This document shows positions 58,081-64,000 of a DNA stretch of 64,000 bases, in pieces. The stretch comes from Prostheceraeus crozeri (lineage: Eukaryota; Platyhelminthes; Polycladida; Euryleptidae), in NCBI GenBank assembly GCA_907163375.1, contig CAJQUW010005296.1, positions 310,001 to 374,000 on the forward strand, written 5' to 3'. The notes beneath the pieces were generated by a model, which searched no databases, was not told where the DNA came from, and saw only the letters and a list, made by a program, of their open reading frames with translations. How positions within the stretch are numbered: position 1 is the first letter of the stretch; every line of letters starts with the position of its first letter. The position numbers and the translations under genes were made by a program.

Positions 58081-58420
58081 TATATGACCGATATCTTAAA
58101 GGGAATAGAAATTCATAAAACTCAAGCGTTTAACACTGCAAAGATGTTGACAACATGAAAGACATGCTTAGTGGAACTTTTTCAAACTGTGTATTCAATG
58201 TCAAGTTTGAGAAGTAAGAGACAATGTGACATGACTCAACATAGTATGATACTTATTGTTGATAAATTATTAAAATTTGTTCAATTTGCTAATTTATCAT
58301 AGTTTTCAATATTTTACTATGGATATATGTACCCAGTAGAATAAACGATAATCTACTAGTAGAATAAACGATTATATTCTATCTTTAAATATCTACTATT
58401 CTACTGATATCGGTCATATA
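58081..58420. repeat. 340 bp inverted-repeat element next to the palindrome
   Basis: TATATGACCGATATC at 58081-58095 is perfectly inverted at 58406-58420. Inside, cagtagaataaacgat words repeat near 58333-58375. It directly abuts the palindrome. Probably a MITE; no target duplication seen. Confidence 0.55.
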
Positions 58421-58624
58421 AGTAGGTATGCAATAAAATCAAGAATATCAAATAAAAAACCACTTACAGAATACATTTGTACAATTTGTTGAGAAAAACT
58501 GGATAGAAAATGCAGTAAGCAAGGCAATCACATATAAAATGGAAGTTAAGTTTAATGGTATTTTCATAGATCATATTCTTGCGTTAACATAATTGAAAGT
58601 TCAACTAGCTCGCCCAACAACGAA

Positions 58625-59428
58625 CTACAGCCTCAATTTTGATCTCAACAGCTTGACTAATCCTTGCATGCCTGCTTGTTTCGCCATCTTCAACGGTTTT
58701 CTTCCGCTCATATCCTCGAGATTTACATTACAACCATTCGAGATTAAAAGTCTTGCTATTTCGTAGTTTCGATTGGCGATTGCGAAGTGTAATGACGTAT
58801 TGCCATGTTTTGTGCGAGAATTCAAGTCGCAATGTCCATCGATAAGATATCTAACAACATCTACTTTGTTCTTATGTGTTGCGATTGATAAAGGAGTAAA
58901 ACCTCCTGAGTCAGCAATTTCCGTATTGCAGCCTGATTCCACCAGAAGTTTCACTAAAGCCATTGCTCCACGACGAGCTGCTATTTGAATGGCTGTTGCT
59001 CCTTCTTTATTCACAGCGTCCATATCACAGCCACGTTCAATCAGCAACCTCATTATATCCACGTAAGACTTGTTAGCTGCGATGATAATAGGCGGCAGAC
59101 GGCTTTGACCAACAGCATCGACGTTGCAATTTGATGATATCAAAAGCTTAGCGATATCAGTATGACCCATTTCGAGTGCTAAAGACAAAGGTGTAGAACC
59201 AAAATCATCACGCGTATTCAAATCACAACCAAGAGCAATCAAGCGTTCCACAAATTCCTTTTGGTTTTGATAAACAGCAATCAACATGGGAGTGAGATTG
59301 AAGTTGAAATTGATATCAGGAAAAGATTCCACCATGTTTGACACCAATTGCAAGAAGTCTAATCGCTGATGATAAATGGAGAGTATTTGAAGAAGACTCA
59401 TGATTGTTGATTGTAATTGTAAGGTATC
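58625..59428 (-). CDS. Ankyrin-repeat protein exon B
   Basis: A paralogue of exon A. It encodes about 267 residues with seven ankyrin repeats that align to repeats 1-7 of exon A, then ends with KQAGMQGLVKLLRSKLRL and a stop. Exon A goes on for six more repeats, so B is a shorter form or A expanded. The 3' splice site tgttttccag before 59428 corresponds to that of exon A with the same phase, followed by GATACCTTACAA versus GATGCCGTACAA. The first 30 residues differ strongly between the copies, while a stretch in repeats 3-5 is identical at DNA level over 153 bp (58929-59081 versus 33646-33798). Earlier exons should lie upstream on the minus strand; I could not find them. Intact frame, so probably a working gene. 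Confidence 0.75.
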   Translation of the reverse strand, partial: DTLQLQSTIMSLLQILSIYHQRLDFLQLVSNMVESFPDINFNFNLTPMLIAVYQNQKEFVERLIALGCDLNTRDDFGSTPLSLALEMGHTDIAKLLISSNCNVDAVGQSRLPPIIIAANKSYVDIMRLLIERGCDMDAVNKEGATAIQIAARRGAMALVKLLVESGCNTEIADSGGFTPLSIATHKNKVDVVRYLIDGHCDLNSRTKHGNTSLHFAIANRNYEIARLLISNGCNVNLEDMSGRKPLKMAKQAGMQGLVKLLRSKLRL

Positions 59429-59918
59429 CTGGAAAACAATGAGATAACATTAGTGACTTTTTGATGTGCTTATTGCCATAATTACTTGATTTCAATTAAA
59501 ATGGATAATCGAATTGTGACCGAGAATTTTGACTTTTTCCCATCGCGTCTATGTGTGAACAGACCCATAGGTTTATCAAGGTTCTCAACGCACGGCCGGT
59601 GTGAATGGAACTTAAGATGAAGAAGTTCAGATGTAATTTTCAGCAATTAAGTTATGATATCTTTAATTTAACATGTTTTTTCGAAAGTTAAGTTTCTATA
59701 TAACAATTTACCCTAAATATCTTTGACTATCAACTTCGAATCTACATGCACAGGTGTATGAAATTCAGTCGTAAATCTGAATAATAATCCAATAAATAAT
59801 AGTGAAGTCATAAGCTAAGGTCTACTGCAACAATGAGGTTCCAAAGATGTGGCCGACATCGTACTGTTAGTGGCGAAGTTTTTCACTGATGCCCTCTTAT
59901 AGCTCGGCATTCATGGCC
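59429..59918. other. Probable intron or upstream region of ankyrin exon B
   Basis: No exon recognised. Near 59600 the words gtgtgaatggaactta resemble the end of the MITE at 36185 (agctccattcacac), perhaps a lone end of the same family. Confidence 0.35.
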
Positions 59919-60003
59919 TCAAGTAAAGCATGGAATCGAACCTCGGGAATTTAGCCGTCGGAATTACATTGTCTTAGTTTGAAACTAAGTGAGCAGGCAC
60001 TGC
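59919..60003 (-). repeat. tRNA-like sequence, probably SINE-derived
   Basis: On the minus strand there is a B box GAGGTTCGATTCC and, about 40 bp before it, CTTAGTTTCAAACTAAG, a perfect 5 bp stem with a 7-base loop like an anticodon arm. The D arm and acceptor stem do not pair convincingly. Best read as a degraded tRNA or SINE head. Confidence 0.35.
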
Positions 60004-61292
60004 TTTCTCTGAATAAGATAATATAAAATGCTACACGAAAAATTTATATTCATGAAGCAGCCCTAAGCGAGGTCTCCGTTCTTCCTCGTGTTGAAAGTAC
60101 TGTATGAATCAAAGAACTTAGTATTTGCAAAACTTTCAAATCATGCAAATCATTTAATCGCAGATGAATAATTAAGATATCAATCGTCTTTGTGTTAAAT
60201 TTTGTCACTGTTTTAACAGGATGATGTTCCAATGATTTATTTTGCGTTTCCACCCGAATAACTGCTCTGTTCTATCAAAATATTTTTTGTTTTCCTTTTG
60301 AAGTCAAATTATGGAATATTCTATTGAAATATCTTTTGATGAGCTTACTGGACTACAAGTTGCAGTTCATTTGTGAGGAAAGTGCATGTAGGCCTATTTG
60401 ATAAGAAGGTCGGAGTTGAGGAGAAATCCCCTAATGAAAAAAACTATTTGATGTTTTTACAGTAGTGCGTGAGATCGGCCGAGAAGTGGTCATTTCATGG
60501 CTTAGTTCATTCCCTCTCATGTTGACCTGAAGAATGCAGATGTAATTCTGATCAAGGAGAATTCCAACCATATTCCAACCAACAATTATCTTGATCATCT
60601 ATAATAGCCCCTATCATGGCAGCTTTTATATGAGGTTGTTGAGGCTGTTGTCTCCTAGCAAACCTATCTATTTGGGCGAGATATTCAGTGCGACAGATAA
60701 AGCAGTGCCCATTACATGCGATGCCAGACAATGCACATTGGCTTAATTTCAGAGTGAATAAATTTCTGCATAGTTTTGACCCACCCACGAGGCGCAGAAA
60801 ACTTCTTGTATACATCAGTGTCTTTATTCCGTCATTGAACGAATAATGATTCCAAGCACGTTCCTTTTCCATAGAAATTTGAAATTGGGGCTTCTGAATT
60901 TCACCAAGGGAACGTGATCTGATAATATAGCTGTTATGACATTATGGGTATCCTATATATTTATAGGACACCTATTTCTCCGAATAATACTCATAAAATT
61001 GATCACCATGTTTGGATTGATTAACTCAAATCTATTGACGATATCTTATGTACGTTTTCTAGATTGTAAATTGCGTTTTATGTCATAAATCTTAACTCAT
61101 AGACATCTAATAAATGCAGCATAAATCACTTCTTTTTAAGTCACAATTTTGATGGGTCCTACGGATATATTTTTTCATGAGATAGTATGAAGTCGGGATG
61201 CATATATGACGTGAAATTATACTGAAGCATCACATACTTCAGATTCCCCGGTAAAAGTATCACAACCCATGTAAAATTATATATTTATATCC
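60004..61292. other. Non-coding stretch before piggyBac
   Basis: One minus-strand frame at 60552-60872 (CNGHCFICRTEYLAQIDRFA) is unassigned. A short palindrome tcctata..tataggac lies at about 60950-60972. The outer left end of the piggyBac element should be somewhere here but no TTAA-CCC junction was found. Confidence 0.4.
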
Positions 61293-61466
61293 TGTCCTAT
61301 AAATATGACACTGCCAGAATGTATCCATACTTGTTTTTCACTTTTCATTTTGTGACTGACAATTATCATTATCAATGTAAAGAAAAATATCGCGTGCGTT
61401 ATTGGAACAGATGCGTACATCTATACTTAGCAAACATGATTGTAAACATTCGAAGAATATATAAAT

Positions 61467-63289
61467 TTACAGAACCGAGTGATAAATTGGAAAGCAGTGT
61501 TTACATAATGTGATGTCACACTTGTTGCAGTATGTCAACGGCTTCGCAGTGCATTTATCACCTTGACAGCGTCTTTGCTTTGTTCTTGACTCCATGAAAT
61601 GACCTGTATTATCAAATCGAAATGATCATGGTGCTGATATTCTTCGTAAGGCCATTGTTCGCTTTCTCGATAATAGTGACACCTGTCCATGGGTAATCTT
61701 CATGTAAGAAGTTGCGAAATCACGAATAAATGATAACAAAGGCATTTGTTCTTCATTTGGTCTGACAAATTGAAGATGATCCAGGAATTGACTATTGCCA
61801 TTTGAATTCCCCTAGTTATCAAAGGAAAGTACCATTTTTTTCCTCGTATTCCAATAGCGTAGTGTGAAGTCAACCAATCATGATGGTCTACTCCTCCCAT
61901 GCTGGTGTTATATTCCTCAATGACGCGTGGCTGTGGGACTTTTATATAGGACTTTGCAGATAAACTGAAACGCCGTACTTCGACGAATAGGTTCAACGTC
62001 TGAATGATTAGTTGTAACATGCATTAAGTTTTTGTCATTCCATTTGACGAAAAGGATTTCGATGGATTCGTCAAATTTCACGTCCATCTTTCCACGTTCT
62101 TTCAATTGTTTGTCTTCAGCAAAGGGAGCTTTATTGTTTCTATTCGAGCGAATAGTTCCCGTTGCACGTAATCCCAAATCGCGAAGAGTAATCAGTAGTA
62201 ATGGGCTGGTAAAGAAATTATCGAAATAGAGTTCTTTTCCGTTCACATCATCAATTTTTGAAGCTAATTCCAAACAGACGCGTGTACCCAGTGGAATCCT
62301 CTTTGTGCTTGAAGTAACTGACTTCCCTTGGTATAAAGAGAAAGAATATAAATATCCGTCCGATGCACACAAAGCCCACAATTTGTTATAGCCAAATCTT
62401 ACTGGTTTACCCCGCATGAATTGCTTTAGTCCGTGATGACCATAGTATTTTACCATCATCTCGTCAATTGACAATTTCTGATGAAAATATCCAAATTTTT
62501 GAAATTTTCCATTCAATAAATCAAAGAAAGGTTTTATTTTGAATGAACGATCGTTTTTTCAGGTTTGATGAGAGTATTATCTTGGCAATGCAGATATTTC
62601 TTAATTTTAAGAAATGCTTTGACGGACATACTTTCACGGACAATCTTTACACCTAGGTCAGGATGAACCGACCAATAATGTTCTTCGGGAAGGTACTGAT
62701 GGTATCCGGAAAACACAAGAATGCCAATGGAAGCTTTCATTTCAGGTATAGTCACACAAAAAGACGGATCATTGCACTGAGAAGCATAACGGTTAGTTTC
62801 GTTCACAAGAAATTCTATAATATCATTGTCAAAAATTTTCTCAAATGTTTGTAAGGGAGATGCGTCCATAAATTCTTGAACGAGGATGTTCCGTTGATTT
62901 TCATGATTATCACCGTCTGATGGTATCTTCGAATAATTTCCTTTGTGATCTTTCCATTCGGGAGATAGAGTTTCTTGATAATATTCAGACTAGTCATTCT
63001 TAGATAATATAGGGGTAGAATTATCGACAGAAACCGCACTGTTGCCATTATGAATGAGTTCCTCTTCATCAAAATTTCCAATGTGAATTTCAACTTCACC
63101 CGGTACATCATTCACAAACACCTCATTTCCAATTACATCATCTTCATTTTCTTCCGAGTCACTGTCGGTCTTATTATCCGGAGGGATGATGACCACATCA
63201 GGTCCATCGTCGAAATCACTGCCTTCTTCTTCCAGCAAGGCCGCAGCCTGTTCTACTGTCAGCAAACGACGCCGAGACACAACCGGCAA
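61467..63289 (-). pseudogene. piggyBac transposase relic
   Basis: Minus-strand frames give the whole order of a piggyBac transposase: an acidic N-terminus (SDFDDGPDVVIIPPDNKTDS), DASPLQTFEKIFDNDIIEFL at the start of the DDE_Tnp_1_7 domain, then LSIDEMMVKYYGHHGLKQFM with the first Asp, ELYFDNFFTSPLL with the second, and GGVDHHDWLTSHYAIG with the third. The Cys-rich C-terminal finger that binds the element ends is also there: RRCQGDKCTAKPLTYCNKCD then ITLCKHCF, with a stop at 61467. Several frame changes separate these blocks, near 62990, 62530, 61960 and 61700, so it is not functional although all three catalytic Asp codons survive. Confidence 0.9.
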
Positions 63290-63347
63290 TTGAATGAATG
63301 AATATCAAATTATCATTCTCAGTCTCAATCAAAGTGCGCGAGCGAGC

Positions 63348-63604
63348 CACATATGCAAAAAATTCAAATATGCGATAGACGTCAATGAGACGGAACTTGT
63401 GTTGACTACATTCAAAAAATTTGATAACATAGATATCTAGCCAGTCAGAATCGTAAACTTTATAGTCTACAAGCAAATCACAAATATGCGAAAAATTCAA
63501 ACATGCGATAGACGTCTACGAGACAAAAATAATGTTGACTGAAATAAAAAAAAAATTGATAAGTTTGATATCTATCCTGTCATAATCGTAAACATTATGC
63601 GTTG
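63348..63604. repeat. Tandem duplication in the piggyBac 5' region
   Basis: Two diverged direct copies of about 125-130 bp (63348-63479 and 63480-63604) share aaaaattcaaa.atgcgatagacgt, gttgact, gatatct and tcgtaaac words. They lie between the right end and the transposase start, so they may have affected promoter or binding-site spacing. Confidence 0.65.
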
Positions 63605-64000
63605 TATATTATATACAACTTCGTGTTAGCATTGTGGATTCCAAGCAAAGTACTATTTTTTATAATTATACAAGCCTAAATGCTAGGAACAGTCATATAA
63701 ATGGGTTGTGTTGCTTCCAGTCATCATTACAAATCGAACATTTTTTAGAAATTACAACTTATTCCGGCAGTGTCCTATCTATAGGACGGTCACAAATACC
63801 GGTAACACTGCCATTCATTTTCGAATAAATCAGCTTTTCTTTCCTTTTATTGGATATCTGACTGACATTTATGAGAAAATTTCAAAGAATATTTTTTTCT
63901 ATTATGTTGCCGGTTAATGGGTTAATATGAGTTGGTTGCACTTAGTCAAACCGATGCGTGCAAAATGAACATATTGAAGTTTAAATCAGGGCTGGGGTGT

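Larger units (their letters stand above)
61293..63921 (-). mobile_element. Decayed piggyBac transposon
   Basis: The right end is TTAA (63922-63925) followed, on the minus strand, by CCCATTAACCGGCAAC, the CCC-type start of piggyBac ends. A subterminal inverted repeat supports the borders: GTCCTATARATAKGACACTG is found at about 61293-61321 and inverted at 63763-63790. The outer left end is not identified and may be eroded. The transposase relic fills 61467-63289. Confidence 0.7.

Noticed and set aside
59919-60003. Selenocysteine tRNA gene (TCA in the loop)
   Set aside because: No pairing acceptor stem, no long D stem and no proper variable arm; kept only as a tRNA-like repeat.
1-64000. LTR retrotransposon, endogenous virus or Polinton
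   Set aside because: No paired direct terminal repeats, protease, integrase, capsid or packaging motifs were recognised anywhere in the window.

Overview
This is a window of animal nuclear DNA. It is AT-rich and gene-poor, with spliced genes, GT-AG introns, ankyrin-repeat exons and many transposable-element (TE) families. The mix (Penelope-like retroelements with GIY-YIG nucleases, PIF/Harbinger, Tc1, piggyBac, P/THAP, hAT-type and TA-target MITEs, LINE pieces) is typical of marine or other aquatic invertebrates. I cannot name the species from sequence alone. No rRNA, CRISPR or prokaryotic operon is present, and I found no retrovirus, LTR element or Polinton.

Layout. 0-9 kb: non-coding, built from inverted-repeat elements (488-1260 with a nested copy of a CACTAG-ended element; 4543-5573, a TA-flanked MITE with a second fold-back inside; 7276-8470). 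9.1-10 kb: 3' end of a Penelope-like element (PLE). 10.76-13.46 kb: decayed DNA transposon of a family I know only as invertebrate hypothetical proteins, ending in an SH3/Tudor-like domain. 15.6-20.8 kb: a LINE broken by a two-gene Harbinger element, itself broken by a Tc1 copy. 21.2 kb: a possible signal-peptide exon. 21.7-23.6 kb: a head-to-head PLE dimer with a MITE in one arm. 24.4-28.8 kb: three MITEs. 32.7-34.1 kb and 58.6-59.4 kb: paralogous ankyrin-repeat exons, the best host-gene candidates. 34.6-39.1 kb: inverted-repeat element, then a Harbinger-type MITE holding a large fold-back with tandem-repeat arms and a protein fragment. 40-52 kb: an inverted-repeat capsule around a structured motif, a second hAT MITE carrying a 5'-truncated PLE, a long-TIR element, a P-element-like relic and a LINE tail. 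52.6-58.4 kb: a small MITE, a diverged copy of the 36-39 kb host block, a THAP relic, a tRNA-derived repeat, a reverse transcriptase fragment and a near-perfect palindrome. 61.3-63.9 kb: a decayed piggyBac element.

The functional picture is mostly TE ecology. The only TE genes that still read open are the Harbinger pair (DDE transposase plus Myb/SANT-like partner) and, in part, the PLE nuclease at 9.1 kb. Several insertions can be ordered in time because a paralogous copy gives the empty site. The most interesting signal outside ordinary annotation is a short motif, seen four times, that resembles a hammerhead ribozyme core: TGA-containing box, variable stem with compensating changes, then GAAA. 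One copy sits just downstream of a PLE nuclease gene. All family calls are by eye from motifs; no database search was run.
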